Notes under the pieces: generated by a model
The model's database searches: none
What the model saw: only the letters and a program-made list of their open reading frames with translations
What the model was told of the DNA's origin: nothing
In this document: piece after piece, positions 10,619-21,828 of the stretch
Layout: the number at the start of each line of letters is the position of its first letter
Numbering within the stretch: position 1 is the stretch's first letter
Translations under genes and position numbers: made by a program
Assembly: GCA_017163975.1 (NCBI GenBank)
Contig: JAFFSR010000249.1
Location: 399,501 to 463,500 of the forward strand
DNA: 64,000 nt
Reading direction: 5' to 3'
Source of the DNA: Anastatus disparis
Taxonomy: Eukaryota; Arthropoda; Insecta; Hymenoptera; Eupelmidae

Positions 10619-13600
10619 GTGAGTATTCTTTTTATATTTATTTTGAAAAATTCTTTCATTATTATCTTTAATATTTTTATCTATTTAAGCTTCTTCCTCC
10701 ATCTGTAAGTAGTTAAACACGTTTTGTTTTTCACTCTTCTTATTTTTGTTCCGGTACTGCATTTTTGAGCCCTTGGACGTTTTTCTTACAGATTCTTGCA
10801 CGCTCAATTCGCAAGGAACCGTCTCAGCTATAAATCATCAGTTTTATCAGCGGTCCTTGCATTTTATCTTGTATTTTACATCAGGGTGCTGTTCCTTGGA
10901 GGTTAGAATTATTGCCGTTTTGAGGTTAGTTTGGAGGCAATTTTTCATCTGCAGGCAGAGATCCCGGTGGCTAATTTTTCTGACCGATAAAATAGAAGTC
11001 TACTTTACCCTATAAGGAGGTCAGTTTTAGTTACTGTACACTAAAGGTCGGAGTAATGGACAGTTGTGCGATTTGTAAGCTATCCACCAATGATAAATGG
11101 GGCATGGCAAAGCTCCATTTGTGTTTCACGTACCGGCAGCGTTGTCATGCGGAATGCATGACTCGTTCAAAAATAAAAAATGGCACAAAGTATGAATGTA
11201 AAAGGTGCATTGAAAAAATAAAAAATAATTCAACATCATCAGCCAGTGGTAACATCAAGGTCAATGGAGTTTCGCAGATCGCACGCAAAGCTGTTTCCAA
11301 TCAGCCCATTAGTGCCTCAACACCTTCACGAACTGACTCGAAAGTGATACCTGTCAACACCGCTCAGAAGCAGCCTGAAAAAGTGAAAACTACTTTGTCA
11401 TCGCAAACTTCAACCATCAACAACAACAGTGGTGCCACGGCGGATGGAGGGAAAAGTAGTTTAAGTATACATTTATCTGATAAGCTGCGCACGCTGCCCC
11501 GAATAATAATAATAGTAATAATTTTAAGAAAAATAATTTTAATGTGATCCGAGGTGGCTTAGATTCTTCCTCATTGCAGGTAGCTGTATCTGCTCTAGAG
11601 GGCACACTATCAGGCAGGCTTGATAAATTATTTAATTCTTTTGACCGACTTTTAACTTTTGAAAGCCAAGTCCAAAATTTTGACAAGGGCCTGCGGGATA
11701 TTGTGTCCAAAATTGAAAAACAAAATGAATTTATTAAAAATTTAGAAACTAAGCAGATGCAGCTGTTAGAGGAAAATCGCAAACTTAAGAAAATAATAGT
11801 CATTCCGAAAAGGAATTTCCTGTCTGCTCTAAACAATAAAACTGAAACGTATAATAAAATCATCAGTAATAAATTTGATAACATACAAACTTTTCTACAC
11901 GCATCTGAATCTGTAGAAATAACACAAGCACCACATACACATAATATAATTAGTGAGGAGGCACCTCGTCAAGTTGAGACGGAGTGTGGTCCTGGGAGTG
12001 GTACATTGGTGATCTCTAGCGGGTTTGACTGCTCAGCAGTCAATGTTGGACTGGATGATTACGCCTGTGCCGTTCTTGGTATCATTCTCCCGACAATCAA
12101 GCGTACAAATATAATTTCTGTTAAGAAAATTGCTAAACATGACAATGTAAACGAGGTGTCTGCAGATCGTGAGATCAGTGGCGGCCCAAGGGGTTTATTC
12201 TCATTGCTGGTTAGACTTTCTGAGGAGGACCTGGTGCAAAAGGTGATTGAAGCTAAACGACAATTCACAGGTTATTCGACGGCGGATCTTAATCCCTCCC
12301 TCCTTGGCAGTCTATCTTCTATCAAACACCACAGCTTGATATTTATTAATAAATTTTTGCCTAGAGAGAAATATGCTAATTTTAAAAAAATTAAAAAAGT
12401 ATGCCAAAGTAAAAGGCTTTAAATTTGCTTGGCACAGACATGGCAGATTTCTGGTGAGGAGAGAGAGAGGGGAGAGAGCATACAACTTTTTTAATGAAAA
12501 TGACTTGGATAATTTATTGATGGATAGCAAGAAACTAAATAACGGTGTAAATGCAAATAAAGACAATTCTGAAATTCTATCGAATATTAAGTGCAATAAT
12601 AATAAATGTGATACTAATACTACTAAAGCCTCTGATCATCAACGAAATATACTGGCGAATAATAGAGTAACGTCAAGTGTGGCCTCTCCCCAATGACTGC
12701 GCCTGGCCTCCTCGGGGGGTCGTACAGGGAGGAGGGGTGAACTGCGAGCATGCTTTCTGAATGTGACCTCTTTGAGGGCTCACATTGGGCAAATACGTGA
12801 GTTTCTAGGTGATGATCCCTCTTACGACATATTTGGAGTGGTTGAGACCTGGCTGGGTCCATCTGTTTCGGATGACGTCATTCAGGTCAAGGGGTATTAA
12901 GTATTCAGAAAGGACAGAAACTTGCGTGGCGGAGGAGTTGCCTTGTATATTAAAGATAATTTAAAGTGCACTATTTTGGCTACTTCGGATACTCAAACTA
13001 ATCATAGTGAAGGTAAACCGGAGGTACCTTAATATATTTTTTGTTCCGTGCAATTGGGCAGCTCCGAAGCCGTGCTGGTTTCTGTTATTTATCGACCTCC
13101 TGCAATTTCCTTTTTTAAAAAAACTGATTTTTTAGATAACTTAAGAAATTTTGCCTCTGAATACTCTCATAAAATCATAATGGGAGACCTAAATGCCGAT
13201 CTTCTACGTGAGAGCAGTGATGCCAAATTTATTAATAAATTATTGGCTGAGCTTTTGTTACAGTTGGGTCAGCACGGTGCCACGCATCACACTCCGACGT
13301 CTCACACGTGGATTGACCTGATTCTTGTGGGCGATAATGACACAGTACTTGACGCACGCAACTTACCGGCGAATTTTCACAGTCCGAATATATGTCCAAA
13401 CTTATTGGTGCAGAGTTTGGCCGGCTGTGATTGGACGCAATTTACAGTTGGTACAGTTGACTCGGAATCTGCGCTTGGCTGCCTCTGCGACAACCTTACG
13501 GCAGCAATACAAAATCTGGCTCCACTAAAATCACTTAATATTGGTAAAGATAAATTTCCTTAGATAGATAAAGAGTTGTCGCAGATGCGGCACAAGAGAG

Positions 13601-16600
13601 ATGCCACGTATCGTAGGTTTAAACGGACAAAGGAGAAGCGTTATCTCTCCGAATTTTTGAAACTGCGTAAAACTATAGACGAACAGACAGAACATGCTAA
13701 GACAAATTATTATCATAATAGACTGTTTGATGCTCTTGCTAGAGGTAATGTCTGGAAGGAGTTAAAAGACCTGACACACCTGTCCGGACCTCAAGGGGAC
13801 TTGAATGGATTCACTCCCGATGAGCTTAATGCACATTATGCGGGAGTGTCAGTCTCGCCACACGATGATACTGCGGAATGTAAGAAGATTCTTTCGGAGT
13901 GTAGTGAAAGTGGCTTTGCCTTCAAGCCAATTAATATTAATGATGTAATCTTCGCGATTTCGCATTTTTCATCACAGGCTTGTGGCGAGGATGGTATTCC
14001 GCAGAGTGTGATACTTAAAGCACTACCGTTTATTGGAGAGCATCTTGTGACTCTTTTCGTTTCTTCTTTTGCGCGGGGGGTCTTCCCTTGCCTTTGGAAG
14101 CGTACACGGATTGTGCCTTTAAAGAAGTGTCCTGCACCTAAGATGCCTAAAGATTTTAGGCCCATAGCAATATTGTGTTTTCTTTTAAAGGTTCTGGAGA
14201 AGATTGCCCATGAACAACTGCAGGAGTACATTACGACACACAAAATACTTGACTCTTTGCAGACTGGCTTCAGAAAGCACTGTTCTACGCAGACTGCCAT
14301 GCTCAAACTTACAGACGACATAAGATCAGGTCTTGACAAGAAACTTGCCACGTTACTACTCCTATTTGACTTTAGTCAGGCTTTCGACATGATCTGCCCC
14401 TCTAAATTGCTTACGAGGCTTAGATCGATGGGGCTTTCCAGTGCTGCACTTGAATGGATTAGCTCATATTTATCAGGTAGGAAACAAATGGTTTCTACAC
14501 ACTTCAAAGAGGATTCAGATTGGCTAACAACCAATCTAGGAGTTCCACAGGGTTCAGTGCTGGGGCCTCTGTTGTTTTGCCTTTACATTAATAACATACG
14601 TGACACACTCGACCCCTGTTTCGTCGAGCACATATTATATGCTGATGACCTCCAAATCTATACTCAGGTCCCTTATGAACATGTGAATGAAGGTATTCGT
14701 ATTTTGCAGAGGGCGGCCAGGACGGTGTCGGGATGGGCTGTCGATGCTTCTCTCATATTAAATGCAAGCAAAACTAAAGCAATCGTTTTTGGCAGTTGCC
14801 GATTTATTAATGACTTCTATACTGGTGAGTCGAGAACGATTGAGCTTGAGGGTGGTGTCGACATATCTTTCTCTGATACCGTTGTGAGCCTTGGTATTGT
14901 GCTTGACGCTAGGTTGTCATGGGAGCCGCATATTAATGTGGTGACTAAAAAATTTAATAAGATAATGTAAAGTTGGAGGTTTTCCCGTCAGTACACCACT
15001 GAGGCCCTGCGTAAACAACTCGCAGCCCCTTGCTGTTTCCGCACCTCAACTACTGCTCAGTAGTTTTGCCCGATGCTTCGCAGGGGTTGAGAAAACGTTT
15101 ACAAAGACTACAAAATTTATGTGTAAGATATGTAATGGGTGTGAGAATGGGCGATCATATCTCTCCTCATAGAGCTGCTCTTGGTTGGCTGCGTACTGAT
15201 TCAAGGAGACAGTATTTTATGGCTGTACTTATGTACAAAATCGTGCGCATGAATACTCCAGAGTATCTAGTGAGTCTCTTTACTAGATATGTACCTAGGG
15301 TAGCCACTAGAGGAGAGATCAAGGACTTCGCAGTGCCCTTCATGCGTACTGAGACTGGAAGAAATTCCTTTCAAGTTCAAGGTGCGCATTTTCGGAACTC
15401 CCTGCCTGCCGATATAAAAAATCTTCCATCGCTCGGCAGGTTCAAGTCGGCTTTGAGGAGGCACTTACTCGACCTCGAGTGATCTTAATTCTAAGTATTT
15501 TAATTTAATGTTAATTTATTTTGTTTAATCTTATATATAGATTTAAGGTGTGAATGTATTTATTAGCGCAAATAAAAAAATAAATGATTGTTGAATGAAT
15601 GCAGAAAGAATGAGTGATTCTGTTTCTTTTTATTAATAGTCATGACATTTCCGGTATCAAGTTTTTATTCTTTGAATTTTACTATTATATTATTTTTTAT
15701 TATTTACTATTGCATTGTTTTGTTCAATTTTATTTTTATTTGATATCATGACTATGCTTTATGCTTTATCTTTTAAATTGTGTTATTTGATTTTAATTTG
15801 ATTTTAATTTTATGACTGATAGATATTTAAGACTGTTTTTATTGTAATTTATGTTTTCATGTTTCCTGCGTGTATTTAGAGTAGTCTGTGATATCGCTTT
15901 TATATAGTGACTTACTGATACCGTATTATATATTAATTTTAATATTTGACTGTGATATCTTATCATATTATGTGCAATACTTTATGCAGAATTATTATTT
16001 ATTGCTTGATGTATTACACGCCTTTTTGTACTCTTTTACAAAATAAATTAATATCTATCTATCTTATCTTTCAGTGATATTGTCGGTTATGTTACAAAAG
16101 TAACAAACAATTTTCATTCACCAAACAAATCTAGGTTTTTAAAATTAATTGTAAACAATGGTAGCGGAAGAGAGGTCCAAGTTATAGCTTGGAACGATAA
16201 CACTCAAATTTTGGAAAAAATCAAAAAGATGGGAATGATAAGTTTATTTTTTTTCATTTTTTATACTAATATTGAATTTATCATAAATAATATATCATTC
16301 AAATTTTTTTATTTTTTTTTTGAAGATTGTGTACATTGGAGCCACCAAAGCTTCTGCCATAAAAAATAGTTCATATAATAATGGCAACGTCAATTTTGAA
16401 CTTTTAATTGAAGAAAATTCAATTATTGAAGTATGTGGATCATACGTTAGTATAAACAATACAATACCAGAAAAAATGATACTTTCGGAAGCTCTCACTA
16501 AAGTTGGACATACAATAAGTAATACTTTTGAATTTTTAATTCTATTTTATTGAATTAAATCATTGAATTAATGAATCAAAAAAATATTATGTTCCAGAAA

Positions 16601-16800
16601 TCGAGGGTATTTTGAAAACTGAATTCAGGCATTATAAAAGCAAGGACTTTAATTATTTTTTAGGAGTAATTACGGATTGCTTTTATAAATTTGAAATGAA
16701 AACTCATTTTGACTGTGCATCTCTACAATTAAGAAAAGGAGATTCTCTGATTGTTAAAGGTATTGTATCCTCCTGGTCTCAATATTTTAAAAATCAATAA
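10548..16800 (+). CDS. RPA1-like OB-fold protein (plus-strand paralogue), 4 coding exons
   Basis: Exons 10548-10618, 16075-16237, 16326-16518 and 16598-16800 join in one frame to about 210 codons. The protein starts MQLSCNDFSTNEM, then GYVTKVTNNFH...FLKLIVNNGSGREVQVIAWND, a pattern of RPA70-type single-strand-DNA-binding OB folds, and ends GIVSSWSQYFKNQ. The exon 1/2 junction restores a Val codon across the retrotransposon-filled intron. Exon lengths and phases match the minus-strand paralogue (20778-19024) exon by exon. Exon 2 lacks a GT donor: the expected site reads ATAAGT, so splicing may fail. Nuclear ssDNA binding is inferred from the fold only. The protein is much shorter than RPA70 (about 600 residues). 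Confidence 0.7.
11056..12696 (+). pseudogene. Non-LTR ORF1 (PHD-like finger, coiled coil, RNA-binding-like tail)
   Basis: From ATG 11056, residues 4-52 hold a PHD-like Cys/His array (CAICKLS..., HAECM, CKRC). A low-complexity Ser/Thr/Asn linker follows. After a frameshift near 11500 comes a coiled coil (SKIEKQNEFIKNLETKQMQL) and a segment FINKFLPREKYANF. After a second frameshift near 12400 comes KGFKFAWHRHGRFLVRR. Proteins of this type bind the element's RNA and help form the RNP. The two frameshifts fall in A- and AAT-rich runs. Confidence 0.75.
12693..15482 (+). pseudogene. Non-LTR ORF2 (APE endonuclease and reverse transcriptase)
   Basis: The endonuclease reads VVETWLGPSVSDD, GGGVALYIKDNL, VSVIYRPP, IIMGDLNADL and SHTWIDLIL. 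The RT reads DFRPIAILCFLLKVLEK, TGFRKHCSTQTAML, LLFDFSQAFD, LGVPQGSVLGPLLF and LYADDLQIY (the Asp pair is at 14644-14649). Stops in the main frame lie at 12898, 13030, 13561 and 14968. A frameshift near 15000 leads to the C-terminal block 15030-15482 (LFPHLNYCSVVLPDAS ... RRHLLDLE). The initiation codon is uncertain because frames change between 12693 and 12739. The product would nick target DNA and reverse-transcribe. This copy is inactive. Confidence 0.9.
16075..16800 (+). CDS. RPA1-like gene (plus), coding exons 2-4
   Basis: Exon 2 (16075-16237) has acceptor TCTTTCAG. Its phase-0 end falls at ATG/ATAAGT, where a GT is expected. Exon 3 (16326-16518) carries IVYIGATKASAIKNSSYNNG, matching ILHLDGAYARPRYEKYNSG in the paralogue, and ends at donor GTAATA in phase 1. 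Exon 4 (16598-16800), after TTCCAG, carries ITDCFYKFEM, matching ITDCKNYKLEI in the paralogue, and stops at TAA 16798. Introns 2 and 3 are 88 and 79 bp. Confidence 0.7.
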
Positions 16801-16832
16801 TATCAAGGATATACAGAAAGTCAACAATGATA

Positions 16833-17636
16833 CACGGAGAGAAATATATGATTAAATATTAGCACAAACTTAATGAAAAAATTACTATACTGTATAACAT
16901 CGGAGAGACAAACTCGATATGTATTAAATTTTAGTATATGTATATAGTAAAATTTCAAAGCATCAAATTTTACTATACTATATGTCAAATTTTTCTACAG
17001 CTCTTAGCAAATTTTACTGCATATTAGATTTCATAAATATCATGTATTAAATATTATGGATATGAATTTTTTTTTAAATTCTAAAAATATTATTTTCCGA
17101 TGCTCGTTGACGTTCTGAGAATTTCGCTTGTATTTTCAAATTCAGTTGACGAAGAATTATTTTGTTTGTGTGTTATTGTTAGAAAGACACTTTTCGCAAA
17201 TTATGAAACGCTCTTTTCGAAGTTGTATATACTACATTTATCCTAAATTACACACATTATAACAAGTTAATCGCACTCACACGCTACACCTAACGCATAT
17301 TCTACCTAACGCGTATTATCACGAACGCGAAAATATTTAAAAGCCTCTGTTTCAAATTCTCTTATATACCAACCAAGTACTTCTCTTACCGCTCGCAGAT
17401 TGAAAAAATGAGTCGCCACCTAGTGATTAAGCGCGGCAACAGCAGTCTCGTTGTGTCATTCTCTGTATTCATAATTTTTACGATACTGAATAGCAATTTT
17501 TGTGAGCGCGTATATCATAAACTCGTAGAAGTATAGTAAATTTTCATAAAAGTATGTTAAATTTCCTGCATATGTCGAGTTTGTCTCCCCATTAGTGAAA
17601 AATATAGTAATTTTTAGTTATATATTTTTCTCAGTG
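16833..17636. mobile_element. MITE with CAC(G/T)GAGA ends and TA target duplication
   Basis: The left end reads CACGGAGAGAAATATATG and the right end complements to CACTGAGAAAAATATATA. A second inner inverted word (GGAGACAAACTCGA, reading GGAGAGACAAACTCGATATG on the left) also pairs. TA lies at both edges (16831-16832 and 17637-17638). The interior (17090-17480) is unique-looking, with no frame. It lies just downstream of the plus-strand RPA1-like stop codon. Confidence 0.7.
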
Positions 17637-17638
17637 TA

Positions 17639-19023
17639 GAGTCTCATTTGAAAATATCTACGCAGGATATCATAATTAGTTTCATCAATTATTTAATTAT
17701 CTATTTTCATTTTTATTTTTGTGTTTTTGTAAAGAGTGAGAAAGAAAGAAGGAAAGAAAGAGATTGTTTTTTGTAGATTGTAACTACTTAATGTCTTAAG
17801 AATAATAAATAATAAATTAATGAATTAATAAATTAATTAATAATAATTTAATACCTTCTCATTGTGTACAGTCTGGTAGGATTCTCTTTACAAATAAAAA
17901 AATTACCTTTTTATTTGTGTTGTATATTATTTCATTGACTTAATTTTTTATTATTTTTTTTATTAAGAAATGAATTGTTTGATTTATTCTGTAAGTTTAC
18001 TTTTTGTAATTGTAATTGTATTGAAATTTTTGTGTTTTGTTCTGTTCACTTTTGACAATTTTTAACTTTAATATATGATCACTGATTAGTAAGTGAAATG
18101 CGCACCTAAAAATATTTTTTTTAAATTTTAATTGGAAAGCGTCGTAACAAAAATATAAATAATGAACTTTAAAAAATTTTTTTTAAAATTCTTTTATTTT
18201 TTGCTAGAATTTTTCATTTATCATCAATAATCCTCCATAGGTAACATGGGTCTTTTAGGACACGCACTAAATTTTCTAATTATATATTTTTATATCGTAA
18301 AAAATTTTAGTGATAATATTTTTCAAAACAAGACAAATTATATACATATTTTATCAAAAAGATATCATATGCAATTGATTCAAAAGAAAATATTTTAAGT
18401 CAGTTTAAAAAAATTATTCGAATTCAATAACTTCATTGTAGTCCCAGAAAATTCATATGTGAATCAGAAATATTTTATCATTTTATTAATGAGTGTAAAA
18501 AAATGTTAATTATCATGCGTAATTAAAATTTGAATAGTGAATTAAATACTAATATGTCATATGACATTACTATCATTACATAGACTTTAATTATGATTAT
18601 TAATTAATTTAATTAAAAATATAAAAAACATCATTTTCTTGAATACACAAAAAATTTTTTTATTATAATGAATCTTTGACACAAATTAATAATTATTAAC
18701 ATTTGATCGATAAATGGAAATAAAATTACAATATTAATCATTATTACATCCAATTATATCCAATAAAGATAAACAAAACATTGAAAACATATTTAACACA
18801 TTAAATTCAGATAATTTGCATATGACAAAAACTCCTCATTCCTGTAGATAAAAAACAATTTATTTATTATTTTTAATTCATTTTATATTAAGAATTTTTC
18901 AATATTTAAAATTTTTTTTACCTTTTTAAATAATTATTTTGTTCTCATCATTTTTTCACTTAGCGTATTTTGTTGCTGTATTTTAAAAAATTATTATCAT
19001 TAATATACAACTACATCTACAAA
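17639..19023. other. Intergenic AT-rich DNA between convergent genes
   Basis: Simple AT-rich sequence separates the two tail-to-tail RPA1-like genes. No coding or paired-repeat signal was found. Confidence 0.5.
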
Positions 19024-19027
19024 TTAT

Positions 19028-19091
<64 letters not shown>

Positions 19092-20778
19092 CATTTTTTA
19101 CTTTATCTGTATTAGTAGTATCCAACTCTTTTTTAAGAACTTTAGTTCCTTTTAACATTTCTTGTATTAATTTGACATCTTTGGATTGAATGCTTACGTC
19201 AGATTTGTGTACAACCCATAAATAAGGTTGTTGTTGACTATATTTTATAATGCCAATAATTTTAACGTGTACTCCAACTCCGAATTCGCTCATATCAACG
19301 ACGTTTGGCATTCTGATTTCCAGTTTGTAATTCTTGCAATCGGTTATACAGCCTTGATTTATTTTTGACGATGGTAAAGATGTTACTGCAATGACGTTCT
19401 TAATGTAGCCAGTTACTTCTGCAAGATCAATTCAAAAATATTAAAAAGTAAGTATCGAGATTAATTATCAAATACTTTCTCAATAAAAAAAAATACTTCG
19501 TCAACTATATCATTTTAATTAATATCTTATTTCAAATTAGGTCGTCAGTCTCTCATCCGATAGAGCGATGGATTCATAAACTTGAAGACTCGAGTTTGAA
19601 TTCCTCTTGCAACGGCCGATTGATACAAGTACCATTGTAAATTACATGTGCTTTATTCACCAACACACTAACGACCTCCGTCGCTAATTAGCATCACAAT
19701 AATGGCATAAATATAACAACGTTAAATAAAATTTAAAAAAAAATCATTTAAAAAAATAATCTCTTACCGATAGGTCCATCATATAATATCGAATCTTCAA
19801 TTGTAGTTTTCTGTATAGTAGTATTCTCTTTTTTGATTGTCTTGTAGGATGGTGAATTCTTCAGTAAGGTTACTTTTGTGTTGGACAACCCTGTTGAAAA
19901 AAATCAGGTGATAAATCACCTGATTTATCAGGTGATTTATCATGCCAAAACATCATGTAACGATTTTTTTGGTTTTTACACGTTTCAAACAATGCTTAGT
20001 CGATTCAAAACATTTTTTGAAAATTTTTGACATTTTTGAACTTAGAAATTTTTTTGTAAAATTAGTCAAAATTTTTTCTAAGACCAAATTATCTAAAAAA
20101 TTTTCTAAGTTCAAAATTTTCAAAAATTTTTAAAAACTGTTCTGAATTGAATAAGTATGGTTTGAAACGTGTAAAAACCAAAAAAATCGTTACATGATGT
20201 TTTGGCATGATAAATCACCTGATAAATCAGGTGATTTGTCACCTGATTTTTTTCACCAGGGAAGATCGTTAAATCATAGGGTGTATTACCACTATTGTAT
20301 TTTTCATACCGGGGTCGGGCATACGCTCCATCAAGGTGTAAAATCTAAAATGAAATAGATTACATATAAATTAATTAATCTCACAATCTTTCATTAAAAT
20401 AAAAAAAATTAATGTGTTACATTATAAATATCTAATTGTAAAAGTGTATACTTACATTACCACACATTATGTTACATTTGATAGTATCTATAATACTTCG
20501 TTCCCAAACTAAAACTTGGAATATGTCATCACTACCGTTTCTCAAAGTAAATTTTAACAAATTCGCTCTGAGTTCAACATCGTCGTCAATTCCTATTACT
20601 TCTCTAAAAAGGAAACGAATTTTATCAAAAGAAATTTAATAACAGAAAATCATTACAATTTCTTATACTCATACAGATTTTTCATATGTACAAATTTCCT
20701 TTACCATATCTTTAATAAAAAAAAAATTTTCAGCATTTGAATACGGTAAATATTCATCTGTAATTTGTTCATCAGTAT
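19024..20778 (-). CDS. RPA1-like OB-fold protein (minus-strand paralogue), broken by a transposon
   Basis: Reading the minus strand, exons are 20778-20675, 20603-20456, 20344-19768 (interrupted) and 19418-19024. They give ANLLKFTLRNGSDDIFQVLVWE, then ILHLDGAYARPRYEKYNSG, then EVTGYIKNVIAVTS...ITDCKNYKLEI: two OB-fold-like units matching the plus-strand gene. The third exon contains a 373-bp element (19889-20261). Removing it plus one AA restores YDLTI-LSNTKVTLL in frame; with it, stops appear. The first exon lacks a GT donor: the predicted site reads ATGAGT where the paralogue has GTGAGT. The start codon and any earlier exon were not found. Confidence 0.65.
19033..19089. repeat. (AT)n microsatellite inside the minus-strand coding end
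   Basis: An uninterrupted AT run of about 56 bp. On the minus strand it is read in frame as alternating Tyr-Ile after DKVKNA, ending at a stop at 19024. Its length will vary between individuals and so will the predicted C-terminus. Confidence 0.9.
19541..19690 (+). repeat. tRNA-like SINE-type sequence in an intron
   Basis: The string CTCATCCGATAGAGCG resembles a tRNA D-arm/A box, and GAGTTTGAATTCC resembles a B box (consensus GGTTCGAATCC), about 35 bp apart. The tail ACATGTGCTTTATTCACCAA is shared, with small changes, with the 259-bp array at 7141-7840. It sits in the 349-bp intron of the minus-strand RPA1-like gene. The call is tentative: no flanking duplication was established. Confidence 0.4.
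19889..20261. mobile_element. CCCT-ended palindromic element, family B (373 bp, copy 1)
   Basis: It starts CCCTGTTGAAAAAAATCAGG and ends CCTGATTTTTTTCACCAGGG. The arms contain CAGGTGATAAATCACCTG words and then GTTTTTACACGTTTCAAAC. The centre is near 20075. Target duplication AA lies at 19887-19888 and 20262-20263. The host exon gives an independent empty site: deleting the element and one AA restores the OB-fold reading frame. It has the same length as the copy at 45351. Confidence 0.92.
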
Positions 20779-21243
20779 CTAAAAATATTGAAAAAAAATT
20801 TTAAAGAAATATTACCAATAAATATTACAAATATACAATTAATTTGCCTTACTCACGTTAAATTTATTTTTATTCAATTAACTTAATTAATAAAATAATT
20901 CCTTGACGATGTCGAATTAGAGACTGAGGAATTTTTTTCATTTATAATGAAAATTTTATCTGTCATTCCAAAAACAAAAGACGCTAAATACTCTGAATTA
21001 GTTCAAATCGAAAAAAATTTTAATAAAAATTTTAATTGCATAAAAAAATACCAAAATTTTTTCTGTTAATAATTTGGTAAAATCATTTAATAATTAACAA
21101 CTATTAAATCATAAACATTAGTAAATAATTTATTATAAATTTAACTTTTTATTTAAGTTGGTTATTACTTAAAAATCAAAACAAGTTATAAATGCAAATG
21201 ATAATAATCCATACGCGCGGTACGCGCGTTAATGAATTTCTTA
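20779..21243. other. Upstream of the minus-strand RPA1-like gene
   Basis: On the minus strand a donor-like GTGAGT follows TTTAAC near 20856, and an ATG near 20955 opens a ~27-codon frame (MTDKIFIINEKNSSVSN) that stops before that donor. This may be a 5' exon, but it does not join in frame with the next exon. The rest is AT-rich. Confidence 0.3.
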
Positions 21244-21328
21244 TACACTGGACGGACACCGATTCGCGACCCCATGTTCGTGCCTTTTGAATATGCAGTG
21301 GGTCGCGAATCAGTGTACGTCCAGTATA
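21244..21328. mobile_element. Short inverted-repeat element (~85 bp)
   Basis: The left arm reads ACTGGACGGACACCGATTCG and the right arm complements to ACTGGACGTACACTGATTCG. The arms are separated by about 20 bp. TA-rich flanks are compatible with a TA duplication. There is no coding content. Confidence 0.6.
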
Positions 21329-21698
21329 CATTTATAAACAATAGCATAAACATAACCCTCTTATCGATCTATTAATTGGAAGGACAGATGTAGCTCAGTG
21401 CAAAGTTACAGCCTAATTTGATATACTCTATTCCATAACTCTTTTACAGAATATCAATAATTAAAAACATGTTTTGTTAAATAGAATTATCTGATTGTAC
21501 CCATTTTTAAAATAAGAATAATCATACAAAAAATTATTTTGCTTCACAAAACAACGATATTATCATGAAGTTACTTAACTTTTTTAAGTAATGAGAAGAA
21601 AAAGTATATCTTATTAAATATTCGAAAGAAATAAATATTTAATTATTATCGTTACTTCTACACCTGCTAAGAATTATCATATTTGCAACACGCTTACG

Positions 21699-21823
21699 GA
21701 AAAAACATCGAATTTTGGTGTTATTTCGTACGACAAACGAATTTTTTGTATGAATGGAAGTATTATACTAGTCAAAAATACGGTTCGGTATACGAAATAA
21801 CACCGAAGTTGAGTGTTTTTTAC
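21699..21823. mobile_element. Short inverted-repeat element (~125 bp)
   Basis: The arms at 21700-21730 (ATCGAATTTTGGTGTTATTT) and 21790-21822 are complementary with a few mismatches. The loop is about 60 bp and non-coding. Confidence 0.6.
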
Positions 21824-21828
21824 TTTAG

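Larger units (their letters stand above)
10670..16063 (+). mobile_element. APE-type non-LTR retrotransposon (CR1/Jockey-like) inside intron 1
   Basis: It holds a 5' leader, an ORF1 with a PHD-like finger and coiled coil, an ORF2 with endonuclease and reverse transcriptase, and a ~580-bp 3' UTR ending AATAAATTAATATCTATCTATC. The 8-bp duplication TTATCTTT flanks it (10662-10669 and 16064-16071). The copy looks full length but is dead: three frames in ORF1, and four stops and a frameshift in ORF2. An alternative 3' end near 15598 (AATAAATGATTGTTGAATGAATG) is possible, but the TSD supports 16063. The exact clade is not certain. Confidence 0.85.

Noticed and set aside
10746..11015. Open frame of 89 codons before ORF1 of the retrotransposon
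   Set aside because: No recognisable motif; position fits the 5' leader of the non-LTR element.
18970..19155. Plus-strand frame rich in Tyr-Ile
   Set aside because: Produced by the AT microsatellite; the minus strand carries the supported coding exon.
19942..20133. Open frame starting MPKHHVTIF, and its twin at 45404-45607
   Set aside because: Both lie inside the 373-bp palindromic elements and are by-products of the arm sequence, not a transposase.
21244..21328. tRNA gene candidate
   Set aside because: The inverted repeat is a simple hairpin-like MITE; no A/B boxes or cloverleaf.
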